The notes: generated from the letters alone by a model not told the origin. A stretch of 64,000 bases of DNA from Ruminococcus turbiniformis (GCF_020687545.1 NZ_JAJEQX010000022.1:1-64000), one strand, 5' to 3'; shown: positions 1-9,552, counted from the stretch's first letter. Made by a program: numbers and translations.

Positions 1-53
1 AAAAAAAGTAAGCGAAGATAAAACATTACTATATTTCAAGTATGGTGCACAAA

Positions 54-100
54 GTGCCACAATCCCTGTATCTTCAAGGATTGTGGCACTCGTTTTTCTT
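54..100 (+). terminator. Intrinsic terminator of an upstream gene
   Basis: A perfect 12-bp stem (GTGCCACAATCC at 54-65 with its complement at 78-89) is followed by a T-rich tract (93-100). It closes a transcription unit whose genes lie left of the window. Confidence 0.8.
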
Positions 101-142
101 TTCAACTGTCAAAGATGGGATTATACCATCATCAGGTATATA

Positions 143-171
143 TTGTAAAATTTATTTTTTTTCGATATACT
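143..171 (+). promoter_or_regulatory. Sigma-A-type promoter for pfp
   Basis: TTGTAA (143-148) and TATACT (166-171) are separated by 17 bp. The expected transcript start is about 50 nt before the pfp start codon, which has an AAGGAGG site at 214-220. Confidence 0.65.
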
Positions 172-229
172 AATAATATCAGTGTACTGATTTTTTGGTC
201 ACAGACTATATTCAAGGAGGAGTACAACA

Positions 230-1453
230 ATGAAAAACAATGTAATCGTCGGACAGTCCGGAGGCCCAACAGCCGTGATTAATGCCAGTCTGTACGGAGT
301 TGTGTCGGAGGCGCTGAAAAGAGCGGGCGACTGCGGAACTGTATATGGTATGGTAAACGGGATCGAGGGATTTTTAAATGGACAGGTAATGGAGATGAAA
401 CCTCTTGAAGAATCCGGCGACCTGGAGCTGATCCGGACAACTCCCGGTTCCTATCTCGGTTCCTGCCGGTTTAAACTGCCGGAAGATCTGGAAGATGAAG
501 TATATCCGAAGCTGTTTGAGAGATTTGAAGAGTATGGAATCGGATACTTTTTCTATATCGGCGGAAACGATTCCATGGATACGGTGAGCAAGCTGTCCCG
601 TTATGCGCAGAAAACAGAGAGTGAGATCCGCTTCATCGGTGTTCCGAAGACGATTGACAATGACCTTGTACATACAGATCATACGCCCGGATTCGGAAGC
701 GCTGCGAAATATGTGGCGTCAACGGTGCGTGAAGTTGCCATAGACGCTTCCGTTTACGACAACAAGAAATCCGTTACAATCGTAGAGATTATGGGACGCC
801 ACGCAGGATGGCTTACTGCGGCGAGTGTGCTGGTGCGTAAGTTCGAGGGAGACAATCCGGTTCTGATCTACCTTCCGGAGACTGCGTTTGACACAGAGAA
901 ATTCCTGGAGGATGTAAAATCCGCTCTGGAGACAACACCGAACCTGGTTGTATGTATCTCCGAGGGAATCAACGACGGAAAAGGCACATTCGTGTGCGAG
1001 CTTGAGAGCAGTGTGGGCGTGGACAACTTCGGACACAAGATGCTTACCGGTTCCGGAAAATATCTGGAGAACCTCGTAAAGGCACGTCTCGGAGTGAAGG
1101 TGCGCTCCATTGAGCTGAACGTATGCCAGAGATGTTCTTCTTCGATGCTTTCCGCAACGGATATCGAAGAGGCGGCAGCAGCCGGAGCATACGGCGTGAA
1201 GGCGGCGCTGGAAGGCGAGACAGGTAAGATGATCGCATTCAGCCGCAAGGCAGGCGACGGGTACGCGATCGAGTACACAACAGAGGATGTAAACCAGATC
1301 TGCAACGAGGAGAAGACGGTTCCGCTTGAGTGGATTACAAAGAACGGCTCTGATATCGGCCAGGAATTTATCGACTATGCGCGTCCGCTTATTCAGGGAC
1401 AGGTGGATGTGCCGTCAGAGGATGGTCTTCCGAAGTTTGCTTACCGCAGATAA
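230..1453 (+). CDS. pfp: 6-phosphofructokinase, pyrophosphate-dependent type
   Basis: Glycolytic enzyme phosphorylating fructose 6-phosphate to fructose 1,6-bisphosphate in the cytoplasm. The 407-residue protein carries a GGND motif at residues 111-114 and PKTIDND at 139-145. The Lys in the second motif and Asp after GGN are the signature of the PPi-using branch; ATP-using PfkA has PGTIDND and GGDG. The MGRHAGW motif follows. The length also fits the PPi clade rather than the ~320-residue ATP enzymes. It stands alone between its own promoter and terminator. The PPi assignment is an inference from motifs and was not tested against a tree. Confidence 0.9.
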   Translation: MKNNVIVGQSGGPTAVINASLYGVVSEALKRAGDCGTVYGMVNGIEGFLNGQVMEMKPLEESGDLELIRTTPGSYLGSCRFKLPEDLEDEVYPKLFERFEEYGIGYFFYIGGNDSMDTVSKLSRYAQKTESEIRFIGVPKTIDNDLVHTDHTPGFGSAAKYVASTVREVAIDASVYDNKKSVTIVEIMGRHAGWLTAASVLVRKFEGDNPVLIYLPETAFDTEKFLEDVKSALETTPNLVVCISEGINDGKGTFVCELESSVGVDNFGHKMLTGSGKYLENLVKARLGVKVRSIELNVCQRCSSSMLSATDIEEAAAAGAYGVKAALEGETGKMIAFSRKAGDGYAIEYTTEDVNQICNEEKTVPLEWITKNGSDIGQEFIDYARPLIQGQVDVPSEDGLPKFAYRR

Positions 1454-1498
1454 GAGAGTGTGATAAAAGAAACATAAGCCCCTTTGCACAGGGGCGGT

Positions 1499-1560
1499 AC
1501 AGTTGGAGAAGATGTCCGTCTTCCGGTTTTGGAGGGCGGTGTCTTCTCCAACTGTTTTTT
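1499..1560 (+). terminator. Intrinsic terminator of pfp
   Basis: A 13-bp stem (CAGTTGGAGAAGA with its complement ending at 1554) with a long internal region is followed by TTTTTT at 1555-1560. Confidence 0.75.
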
Positions 1561-1674
1561 ATCCCGGAATGTGTCCTTTGGTGCATCCGGTGATTTGTGC
1601 TGACAAGGAGATAAAGCCGAAGCAGGATGCATAGGATAGAAAGCAGAGAAGAGAAAGCAGGAGAGTGAGCGACT

Positions 1675-3432
1675 GTGAGTCAGAAAATTGAAAATCTTCT
1701 GAATCTTGCTTTGGCGGCAGATCCGGATGAGCGGATGCGTTCGGAGGAGCTCAGTGTCGGATATGACGCGAAAGAGAGGGAATGGGAGCTGATTATCCGT
1801 TATTCCGGAAATCTGGACAGAGTGAGGGAGATTGCAGTGTCCGTGACGGAACTGTTAAACGGATACGCGGTCATCCTGGTGAGCGAGGAACGGATCGGGG
1901 CGCTTGCGGCGCTGCCGGAGGTGGAGTTTATAGAGAAGCCGAAAAGCATCTATTTTCAGGCGGATGTGGGCCGCCAGACATCCTGTATTGACTCCGTCCA
2001 GATCGCGCCGTACGCGCTGACCGGACAGGGTATCCTCATCGGAGTGGTGGACAGCGGCATAGACTGGGAGAATCCGGATTTTCGAAATGAAGACGGGACA
2101 ACACGGATTGCCGCTCTGTGGGATCAGACAATATCCGGAAATCCGCCCCGCGGATATAACTCGGGGACAGAATATACCGAAGACGAGATCAACAGAGCGC
2201 TTGCGGAGACAGACCCGGCTGTCCGTGCCGGGATCGTACAGAGCAGGGATGTCAGCGGGCACGGCACTGCGGTGGCAGGGATTGCGGCCGGAAATGGAAG
2301 CGGCAGTGAGGGGAGAAGATTCAGAGGCGCCGCCCCTGAAGCGAAACTTGTCGTTGTGAAAATGGGAATACCGAGGAAAGACGGATTCCCGAGGACGACC
2401 GAACTGATGCTTGGCGTGGACTATGTGATACGCAAGGCGGTGGAAGTTCGGATGCCTGTTGCGGTGAATCTGAGTTTTGGAAATACCTATGGATCGCATG
2501 ACGGTACATCTCTTGTGGAACGCTTTCTCAACGATATCGCGGATACGTGGAAAACGGTGATCTGCGTCGGAAGCGGAAATGAGGGGAACAGCGCGGGGCA
2601 TGCGTCCGGAACCGTGGGGGACGAGGAAGAAGAGGTGGTGGAGCTCGGCGTGCAGCAGCGGCAGACATCGTTCAGCGTGCAGATCTGGAAATCCTATGTG
2701 GATGAGATGGATGTCTCTGTTGCCGCGCCTTTCGGGAAACGGTCCGGGGCGCTGCGTGAGATTCTCGGACCCCAGAGGATTATCCTGGACGGCACAGAGC
2801 TTCTGATCTACTACGGTGAGCCGAAACCGTACAGTGTCCGTCAGGAGATCTACATTGACTTTATCCCTGTGGGTTCCTATGTGGATGCGGGGGTGTGGCA
2901 GATCATTCTGACGCCCAGGCGGATTGTGGACGGGACATATCAGATGTGGCTGCCGTCTCAGGCTGCGCTCAATGACGGAACAGCTTTCCTCACGCCGGAC
3001 AGTTCGTTTACACTGACGATCCCTTCGACGGCAGAGCTTGTGATCACAGCAGCAGCCTATGACGCGTACACTTTTTCCTACGCTGATTTTTCCGGGAGAG
3101 GGCCTCTGCTGACGGCGTTTGAGGAGGACGGAGCGGTCAAGCCGGATCTGGCGGCGCCCGGAGTACGGATAAATGCTCCTGTGCCAGGCGGCGGGTACAG
3201 GGAATTCAGCGGTACGTCGTTTGCCGTGCCGTTTGTGACGGGAAGCGCGGCGCTTCTGATGGAGTGGGGGATCGTAAACGGAAACGACGCGTATCTGTAT
3301 GGAGAGAAAGTGAAGGCATATCTGCGCCGGGGTGCCCGCCAGCTTCCGGGATATGATACCTGGCCGAACGCACTCCTGGGCTACGGCGCACTGTGCGTAA
3401 AGGCAAGCCTGCCGGGAGAGCAGCGCACATGA
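1675..3432 (+). CDS. S8 family serine peptidase (subtilisin/Csp-like)
   Basis: Predicted serine protease of 585 residues with an intact triad: Asp126 (VVDSGID), His196 (SGHGTAVAG) and Ser515 (SGTSFAVP). A ~100-residue N-terminal part precedes the catalytic domain, and ~200 residues are inserted between the oxyanion-hole region (GSGNEGN, ~305) and the Ser motif. This is the layout of the clostridial Csp-like group, some of whose members process spore cortex hydrolases. No signal peptide is visible, so a cytoplasmic or spore-associated location is likely. The start is a GTG preceded by GGAGAGTGAG. A germination role is only inferred from family resemblance, since no sleC-like gene is nearby. 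Confidence 0.8.
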   Translation: MSQKIENLLNLALAADPDERMRSEELSVGYDAKEREWELIIRYSGNLDRVREIAVSVTELLNGYAVILVSEERIGALAALPEVEFIEKPKSIYFQADVGRQTSCIDSVQIAPYALTGQGILIGVVDSGIDWENPDFRNEDGTTRIAALWDQTISGNPPRGYNSGTEYTEDEINRALAETDPAVRAGIVQSRDVSGHGTAVAGIAAGNGSGSEGRRFRGAAPEAKLVVVKMGIPRKDGFPRTTELMLGVDYVIRKAVEVRMPVAVNLSFGNTYGSHDGTSLVERFLNDIADTWKTVICVGSGNEGNSAGHASGTVGDEEEEVVELGVQQRQTSFSVQIWKSYVDEMDVSVAAPFGKRSGALREILGPQRIILDGTELLIYYGEPKPYSVRQEIYIDFIPVGSYVDAGVWQIILTPRRIVDGTYQMWLPSQAALNDGTAFLTPDSSFTLTIPSTAELVITAAAYDAYTFSYADFSGRGPLLTAFEEDGAVKPDLAAPGVRINAPVPGGGYREFSGTSFAVPFVTGSAALLMEWGIVNGNDAYLYGEKVKAYLRRGARQLPGYDTWPNALLGYGALCVKASLPGEQRT

Positions 3433-3520
3433 GCGGGAGAAAACAGCGCACAATTCCCTGTACACTGCTGCGCCTTTTGTGCTAGAATGAACATAGTGAA
3501 AAAAACAACAGGAGAAAGTT

Positions 3521-5290
3521 ATGAAATCACTTCTTGTCTATCTGAAGGAATATAAAAAGGAAACGGTACTGGCGCCTCTGTTCAAGATGCTTGAGGCGTC
3601 TTTTGAATTATTTGTCCCTCTTGTTATGGCCGCGGTCATTGACGTAGGGATCGCCAGCGGGGACGGGTCCTACATTATCCGGATGTGTCTCGTGCTGATC
3701 GCACTTGGCATCATCGGCCTTGTCTGCTCGATCACGGCGCAGTATTTTTCCGCAAAGGCGGCGGCCGGATTCGGGACGGGGGTAAGACATGCGCTGTTTG
3801 AGCATATTCAGAATTTCACGTTTACGGAGATGGATACGCTCGGAAGCTCCACGCTGATTACCCGCATGACGAGCGATGTCAATCAGGCACAATCCGGCGT
3901 CAACCTTGTGCTGAGACTGTTTCTGCGCTCGCCGTTTATCGTGTTCGGGGCGATGATTATGGCCTTTACGGTGGATGCGGAAGCTGCGGTTATCTTTGTC
4001 GTTGTGATTCCGCTGCTCTCAGCGATTGTGTTCGGTGTGATGCTGATTACAATGCCGATGTACCGGAACGTGCAGTCCAGACTGGACAGTGTCCTTCTCA
4101 CAACGAGGGAAAATCTTGCAGGTGTCCGTGTGATCAGGGCGTTTAACAAGGAGCAGGGGGAGCGGGAACGGTTTGAAAAGGAAAATCAGATGCTCACCGA
4201 TGCACAGAAGTTTGTGGGCCGCATTTCAGGTCTGATGAACCCGATGACATATATTGTTGTGAACGGGGGAATCATTGCACTGATCTATACAGGTGCTGTG
4301 CGGGTAAATATGGGAAGTCTGACCCAGGGCGAGGTTGTGGCTCTGATTAACTATATGTCCCAGATTCTCGTGGAACTTGTCAAGCTTGCGAATCTGATTA
4401 TCACGGTAACAAAGGCAGTGGCCTGCGGAAACAGAATCGAAAATGTGCTGAAGATCCATCCGGATATGGAGAACGGAAGCATGTCATGGGAAGAGGGAAA
4501 AGAGAGAGCAGAACATGCGCACTCCGGCGGTGCGGATGAGGTTCCGATTGTGGAGTTTGACCATGTGTCGCTTGCCTATAAAGGTGCCGGCGCAGAATCG
4601 CTGGGCGATATCAGTTTCCGGGTTATGCCGGGCGAGACGGTGGGAATCATCGGGGGCACCGGCTCGGGCAAATCTTCCCTTGTGAACCTGATCCCGCGGT
4701 TTTATGACGCGACCGGGGGTGAAGTGCGGATTTTCGGGCAGAATATCAAAGAGTATGACACGGAGAGCCTGCGCCGCCACATCGGAGTCGTGCTCCAGAA
4801 AGCGGTTCTTTTTAAGGGGACAGTCGAGGAAAACTTAAGATGGGGAAACGAGCAGGCATCGGCAGAGGAGATCGAAGAGGCGCTTCGCATCTCCCAGGCG
4901 AAAGAGTTTGTGGACAACAAAGATGGAAAACTTTCGTTTCGGATCGAGCAGGGTGGAAGAAACCTCTCCGGCGGCCAGAAACAGAGGCTGACCATCGCCC
5001 GGGCGCTTGTGAGAAAACCGGATATCCTGATTCTGGATGACAGCGCTTCCGCCCTTGATTTTGCTACGGACGCGGCGCTCCGCAGCGCCATTGGCGGCAT
5101 GAAGGAGCACCCGGCAGTGTTTATCGTATCGCAGCGGGCGGCATCCATTCAATATGTGGACCAGATCATCGTACTGGACGACGGAAGAGTGGCAGGAAAG
5201 GGGACGCACGAAGAGCTGATCAGGAACTGTCCGGCCTACCGGGAGATCTATTACTCTCAGTTCCCAAAGGAGGAAGCGGCAAATGGCTGA
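3521..5290 (+). CDS. ABC exporter half-transporter, degenerate-site subunit
   Basis: Membrane half-transporter of 589 residues with six predicted transmembrane helices, followed by an ATPase domain: Walker A GGTGSGKSS (Lys384), signature LSGGQ, and Walker B ending LILDD. The catalytic Glu is replaced by Asp and the switch His by Gln (IVSQR), so this subunit supplies the non-catalytic ATP site of a heterodimer, as in TM287 of TM287/288. Its last 8 nt overlap the next gene, the expected partner. The substrate cannot be read from the sequence; multidrug or lipid export is typical for the family. Confidence 0.85.
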   Translation: MKSLLVYLKEYKKETVLAPLFKMLEASFELFVPLVMAAVIDVGIASGDGSYIIRMCLVLIALGIIGLVCSITAQYFSAKAAAGFGTGVRHALFEHIQNFTFTEMDTLGSSTLITRMTSDVNQAQSGVNLVLRLFLRSPFIVFGAMIMAFTVDAEAAVIFVVVIPLLSAIVFGVMLITMPMYRNVQSRLDSVLLTTRENLAGVRVIRAFNKEQGERERFEKENQMLTDAQKFVGRISGLMNPMTYIVVNGGIIALIYTGAVRVNMGSLTQGEVVALINYMSQILVELVKLANLIITVTKAVACGNRIENVLKIHPDMENGSMSWEEGKERAEHAHSGGADEVPIVEFDHVSLAYKGAGAESLGDISFRVMPGETVGIIGGTGSGKSSLVNLIPRFYDATGGEVRIFGQNIKEYDTESLRRHIGVVLQKAVLFKGTVEENLRWGNEQASAEEIEEALRISQAKEFVDNKDGKLSFRIEQGGRNLSGGQKQRLTIARALVRKPDILILDDSASALDFATDAALRSAIGGMKEHPAVFIVSQRAASIQYVDQIIVLDDGRVAGKGTHEELIRNCPAYREIYYSQFPKEEAANG

Positions 5291-7058
5291 TGAGAAAAAG
5301 AAAATAAATCAGAGAGACACGCTGAAAAAGGTGTTCCGCTATCTCGGAAAATACAGGATCTTCGTTGTTTTTTCCCTTCTGCTGGCGGCTGTATCCGTTG
5401 CGCTCACGCTCTATGTGCCTAAGCTGACGGGACGTGCGGTAGACTGTATCGTGGGAGCCGGAGCGGTGGATTTTCCGGGGGTGTTCCGCGTTATGGTACA
5501 GATCGGCGTCTGTACGCTTGTCACGGCGCTTGCACAGTGGCTGATGAATGTGTGCAACAACAAGATGACGTATCAGGTTGTACAGGATATCCGCAATGAG
5601 GCGTTTCGGAAGATCGAGATCCTGCCGCTGAAATATATCGACGGACATCCGTACGGCGATGTGGTCAGCCGGGTGATCGCGGACGTGGATCAGTTCGCGG
5701 ACGGACTGCTCATGGGCTTTACCCAGCTTTTTACGGGAGTTGCGACGATTGTCGGTACGTTCGGCTTCATGCTGTCGGTCAACGTTACGATTACATTTGT
5801 GGTTGTGCTGATTACGCCGGTGTCCTTCCTTGTGGCGAACTTTATCGCAAAGCGGACGTTTGCGATGTTCAGAACGCAGTCCGAGGTCAGAGGGGAGCAG
5901 ACCGGGCTGATTGACGAGATGATCGGAAACCAGAAGGTGGTGCAGGCGTTCGGGAAAGGCAGAGATGTGACGAAAAAGTTTGACGAGATCAACGGACGGC
6001 TTGGAAAGGCATATCTCCGCGCCACGTTTTTCTCCTCCATCACAAATCCGGCCACCAGGTTTGTAAACAGTCTCGTGTATACAGGAGTGGGGATTACCGG
6101 GGCGTTTGCCGTTGTGAACGGTTCGCTCAGCGTGGGGCAGCTGTCGAGTTTCTTAAGCTATGCGAACCAGTACACGAAGCCGTTTAACGAGATATCAGGC
6201 GTGGTGACAGAGTTTCAGAACGCGGTTGCGTGCGCACAGAGAATCTTTGAACTGATCGAGGAGGAGCCCCAGCCGCCGGAGCCGGAGAATGCGGAAGAAT
6301 TAAAGGACATTGCCGGAAATGTAAAAGCGGAGCATGTGGATTTCTCTTATGAGCCGGAGCAGAAACTGATCAGGGACTTTAACCTGGAAGTAAAGCCGGG
6401 ACAGAAGATCGCCATCGTAGGGCCGACAGGATGCGGAAAGACGACGCTGATCAATCTGCTGATGCGCTTCTACGATGTAAACGAAGGGAGGATCTCCGTG
6501 GAAGGGCTGGATATCCGGGATGTGACGCGCAGGAGTCTCCGTGCGGGGTACGGAATGGTTCTGCAGGACACATGGCTTAAGACCGGGACGATCCGGGAGA
6601 ATATTATGATGGGCCGCCCGGACGCGTCGGAGGAGGAAGTGATCGCCGCGGCAAAGGCGTCCCATATTCACAGTTTTATCCGAAGGCTTCCTCAGGGGTA
6701 CGACACGCAGATCACGGAAGACGGAGGCGGGCTGTCCCAGGGGCAGAAGCAGCTCCTCTGCATTGCGAGAGTGATGCTGTGCCGTCCGCCGATGCTGATT
6801 CTCGACGAGGCGACGTCCTCCATTGATACGAGAACCGAGATCCGGATTCAGGAAGCATTCTCCAGACTGATGGAAGGCCGGACGACGTTTATCGTGGCGC
6901 ACAGGCTCTCCACGATCCGTGAGGCGGACGTCATTCTCGTCATGAAAGACGGGCAGATTATCGAACAGGGAAATCACGAGAGCCTTCTGAAAAAGGGCGG
7001 ATTCTACAGGCATCTCTATGAGAGCCAGTTCGTGCAGACCGCAGGAGCAAGGACGTGA
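5283..7058 (+). CDS. ABC exporter half-transporter, catalytic-site subunit
   Basis: Partner of the preceding subunit, 591 residues, with a six-helix membrane domain and an ATPase domain: Walker A GPTGCGKTT, Walker B LILDEAT and switch IVAHR are all canonical. Its signature is altered (LSQGQ rather than LSGGQ). In heterodimeric exporters this signature completes the degenerate site formed by the partner's Walker motifs, so the two deviations match. The start codon lies inside the upstream gene with GGAGG at 5271-5275, indicating translational coupling. Confidence 0.87.
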   Translation: MADEKKKINQRDTLKKVFRYLGKYRIFVVFSLLLAAVSVALTLYVPKLTGRAVDCIVGAGAVDFPGVFRVMVQIGVCTLVTALAQWLMNVCNNKMTYQVVQDIRNEAFRKIEILPLKYIDGHPYGDVVSRVIADVDQFADGLLMGFTQLFTGVATIVGTFGFMLSVNVTITFVVVLITPVSFLVANFIAKRTFAMFRTQSEVRGEQTGLIDEMIGNQKVVQAFGKGRDVTKKFDEINGRLGKAYLRATFFSSITNPATRFVNSLVYTGVGITGAFAVVNGSLSVGQLSSFLSYANQYTKPFNEISGVVTEFQNAVACAQRIFELIEEEPQPPEPENAEELKDIAGNVKAEHVDFSYEPEQKLIRDFNLEVKPGQKIAIVGPTGCGKTTLINLLMRFYDVNEGRISVEGLDIRDVTRRSLRAGYGMVLQDTWLKTGTIRENIMMGRPDASEEEVIAAAKASHIHSFIRRLPQGYDTQITEDGGGLSQGQKQLLCIARVMLCRPPMLILDEATSSIDTRTEIRIQEAFSRLMEGRTTFIVAHRLSTIREADVILVMKDGQIIEQGNHESLLKKGGFYRHLYESQFVQTAGART

Positions 7059-7154
7059 AACTACAGAACTGAAAGAGGCAGGGCAGGAAGAGAATACAGC
7101 AGTCGTAAGAAAGACAAAGGCCGGGAGACGGAACAGGAAAGGACGGAAGCGAAA

Positions 7155-8198
7155 ATGGACAGAATGAGTACACTCTGTTACATCGAGCGGGACGGAAAGT
7201 ATCTCATGCTTCACCGTACTGTGAAGGAAAATGATGTAAACAGAGACAAATGGATCGGAGTCGGCGGACATTTTGAACACGGGGAAAGCCCGGAGGAATG
7301 CCTGCTCCGGGAAGTGAAAGAGGAGACCGGGTATACGCTTACTTCCTGGGAATACAGAGGGATTGTGACGTTTGTGTACGGTAAGGATACGGTGGAATAT
7401 ATGTCGCTCTACACGACGGACGGTTTCGAGGGAACACCGATCGAATGCGACGAGGGCGAGCTTGAGTGGGTGGAAAAGGAGCGGATTCCTTCTCTGGAGC
7501 TGTGGGAGGGAGATAAAATCTTCTTCCGGCTTCTGGATGAGGGAAGAGAGTTCTTCTCGCTGAAGCTTGTCTACAACACAGAAGATATTCTTCAGTATGC
7601 GGCGCTGGACGGAAAGACGATGGAGCTTTTCGACGAGGTGAACCCCGACGGGAGCAGAACGGGAGTTGTAAAAGAGAGAGGCGTGGTTCACGCGGAAGGG
7701 GCGCTTCACGCGACCGCGCATACGTGGATCGTAAGGCCGAACGGGAAGAGTGGGTATGATCTTCTCCTTCAGAAAAGAAGCGCGTGCAAGGACTCCAATC
7801 CCGGATGCTATGACATCTCATCCGCCGGACATGTGGAGGCGGGGCATGGATATCGGGAGACTGCGCTCAGGGAACTGAGAGAAGAACTGGGGATCAATGC
7901 GTCAGAAGAGCAGTTAAGGGAAATCGGGACGCGGCGGGGTGGATTTAAAGGAGAATTTTACGGCAGGCCGTTTCTCGACAACGAGCTGAGCCGGATTTAT
8001 CTTTACGAGGAACCGGTGGACATCAGTTATCTTCATCTCCAGGAATCCGAAGTGTCGGAGGTGATCTGGATGGATTACGGGGAGTGCTGCGAAAATGTGG
8101 CAGAGAACCGGATGCCTCACTGCATTTATATGGAAGAACTTGAGATTCTCGGAAAGGCACTTGGAATTTTGAAGACGGAAAGGGAAGAAAGGTTATGA
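7155..8198 (+). CDS. Tandem Nudix hydrolase (two Nudix domains)
   Basis: Two Nudix hydrolase domains in one 347-residue chain. The first (about 5-150) is MutT/8-oxo-dGTPase-like and carries a complete Nudix box around GGHFEHGESPEECLLREV. The second (about 170-340) has AGHVEAGHGYRETALREL followed by REELGI and resembles the isopentenyl-diphosphate isomerase/YfcD-like branch. Both boxes keep the metal-binding REXXEE-type core. The 3' end overlaps the next gene by 4 nt (ATGA), tying it to a nucleotidyltransferase. Substrates are probably nucleoside diphosphate derivatives but are not determined by the sequence. Confidence 0.85.
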   Translation: MDRMSTLCYIERDGKYLMLHRTVKENDVNRDKWIGVGGHFEHGESPEECLLREVKEETGYTLTSWEYRGIVTFVYGKDTVEYMSLYTTDGFEGTPIECDEGELEWVEKERIPSLELWEGDKIFFRLLDEGREFFSLKLVYNTEDILQYAALDGKTMELFDEVNPDGSRTGVVKERGVVHAEGALHATAHTWIVRPNGKSGYDLLLQKRSACKDSNPGCYDISSAGHVEAGHGYRETALRELREELGINASEEQLREIGTRRGGFKGEFYGRPFLDNELSRIYLYEEPVDISYLHLQESEVSEVIWMDYGECCENVAENRMPHCIYMEELEILGKALGILKTEREERL

Positions 8199-8761
8199 CA
8201 GAGACAGGAGTGGTACACGGAAGATTTCAGGTGCTTCACCTGAAACATATGGAATATTTTCTTGCGGCGAAGATGAGATGCAGAGTCATGTATGTGGGGA
8301 TTACCCACCCGGATATTGGAGCGTATCCGGCGACATCGCCGCTGGATCTTCACGGAACGGCAAAGGCGGATAACCCGCTGACTTATATCGAGAGGTATGA
8401 GATGATCCGGGATGCGCTTCTTGATTTTGGAGTAAAGAGGGATGAGTTTGAGATCATTCCGTTTCCGGTAAGCAGACCGGAAAAGCTCCCGGAGTATGTC
8501 CCGGCGGATGCTGTACACTATATGAGTCTCTGTGGGGAATGGGATGCGGAAAAATGCCGGATTCTCAGATCGCTCGGCCTCCAGGTGGAGATCCTGTGGG
8601 AGAGGAGCGGTGAGGAAAAAGGGATTACCGGTACGCAGCTTCGCGGAATGATCGCGCGGGAGGAAGACTGGCGTCAGTATATGCCGAAGACTGCCGCGGA
8701 GTATCTCGCAGAACACGGGATCGACCAGAGAATCCGGAATCTTTATTATACCGGTTCGTAA
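8195..8761 (+). CDS. Nucleotidyltransferase, NMN adenylyltransferase-like (NadM type)
   Basis: Small cytidylyltransferase-superfamily protein of 188 residues. It has the N-terminal nucleotide-binding motif GRFQVLHLKH (HXXH form of HIGH) and a C-terminal ITGTQLR motif equivalent to ISGTXIR. The size and motif spacing match the archaeal-type NMN/nicotinate-nucleotide adenylyltransferases, which make NAD(+) or its deamido precursor from ATP and the mononucleotide. Translational coupling to a double-Nudix protein recalls the fused NadM-Nudix enzymes of NAD metabolism. The canonical NadD is expected elsewhere, so this may serve salvage or another nucleotide substrate. Confidence 0.75.
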   Translation: MTETGVVHGRFQVLHLKHMEYFLAAKMRCRVMYVGITHPDIGAYPATSPLDLHGTAKADNPLTYIERYEMIRDALLDFGVKRDEFEIIPFPVSRPEKLPEYVPADAVHYMSLCGEWDAEKCRILRSLGLQVEILWERSGEEKGITGTQLRGMIAREEDWRQYMPKTAAEYLAEHGIDQRIRNLYYTGS

Positions 8762-8768
8762 AGCGGGC

Positions 8769-9365
8769 TCAGCTGCAGTTTTCGCTGTATGCCTCAAAAG
8801 ACTTTTCCATTTTTTCCAGGATTTCCGAGTACTGCAGAAATGCGTTGCGCATTTCGATCTCGTTAAAGGGCTGGCTTTTGTAGCAGATGCGGTGCTCCAT
8901 GGCCGCCCAGAAATCCATGGAGATGGTGCGGAACTGGATCTCCACCGGGTAGTACTCCATGCCGTCCATATAGTAGATCGGCACGCCGACGATCAGATGA
9001 TAGCTTCGGTACCCGTTCGGCTTCGGCGTTGTGATGTAATCCTTTTCCCGGATGATGACCAGGTCCGACTGTTTCTTCAGACATTCGGAGAGCTGGCGTA
9101 TGTCCCGTTCGAAAAAGCAGATCACCCGTACGCCGGCGATGTCTTTGAGAGTGGTTTTCGCATTCCGGACGCTTGCGGGCATGTTCTGTTTCTCAAGTTT
9201 TTTCTCAATACTGTCTTTCTCTTTGATCCGGCTTGTGATGCTGTGGATCGGCTGCAGATCCTCGCAGTCATATACTTTGTGATTCAGCATTTCAAGGCGC
9301 GTGAGGATCAGCTCCATAGCGTCATGATACGGCGGAATCAGTGAATGGTACTGTTCGTTTGTCAT
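8769..9365 (-). CDS. Small (p)ppGpp synthetase, RelA/SpoT domain
   Basis: Single-domain alarmone synthetase of 198 residues that would transfer pyrophosphate from ATP to GDP or GTP. The RelA/SpoT synthetase signatures are present in order: RIKEKDSIEKKL, DIAGVRVICFF, PKPNGYRSYHLIV and PVEIQFRTISMDFWAAMEH (with the catalytic Glu-X-Gln-Arg core). No HD hydrolase, TGS or ACT domain is present, as in YjbM/YwaC-type proteins. It converges with the nucleotidyltransferase, with 7 nt between the stop codons. The start ATG has GAAGGGAG just upstream. Confidence 0.9.
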   Translation of the reverse strand: MTNEQYHSLIPPYHDAMELILTRLEMLNHKVYDCEDLQPIHSITSRIKEKDSIEKKLEKQNMPASVRNAKTTLKDIAGVRVICFFERDIRQLSECLKKQSDLVIIREKDYITTPKPNGYRSYHLIVGVPIYYMDGMEYYPVEIQFRTISMDFWAAMEHRICYKSQPFNEIEMRNAFLQYSEILEKMEKSFEAYSENCS

Positions 9366-9499
9366 TTGTATAATACTCCCTTCAATTCATTAACAAGTTT
9401 ATTACGAAAATGTGACAATTGCGTGTCGGAAAAATAATGTTTTTCAAAAGAAGCGGCCCGGAGTACACCGCCCCTTCATACCGCCGGCGGCCGAATGCT

Positions 9500-9528
9500 T
9501 TGACTTCACAGAGAGAATCCGCTATAAT
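9500..9528 (+). promoter_or_regulatory. Promoter of the Crp/Fnr-type regulator
   Basis: TTGACT (9500-9505), a 17-bp spacer and TATAAT (9523-9528). The predicted transcript begins near 9535, so the ATG at 9553 is the start rather than the longer open frame that begins at 9412. Confidence 0.8.
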
Positions 9529-9552
9529 GCAGTGGAAAGGTGGGATGCGGTC

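Noticed and set aside
1855-3465. 536-codon antisense frame opposite the S8 protease
   Set aside because: The protease frame has an intact catalytic triad; the antisense translation has no recognisable domain.
9412-9552. 47-codon N-terminal extension of the Crp/Fnr-type regulator
   Set aside because: A TTGACT-17-TATAAT promoter lies inside it, so the transcript starts after it; the ATG at 9553 has its own SD and gives the usual family length.
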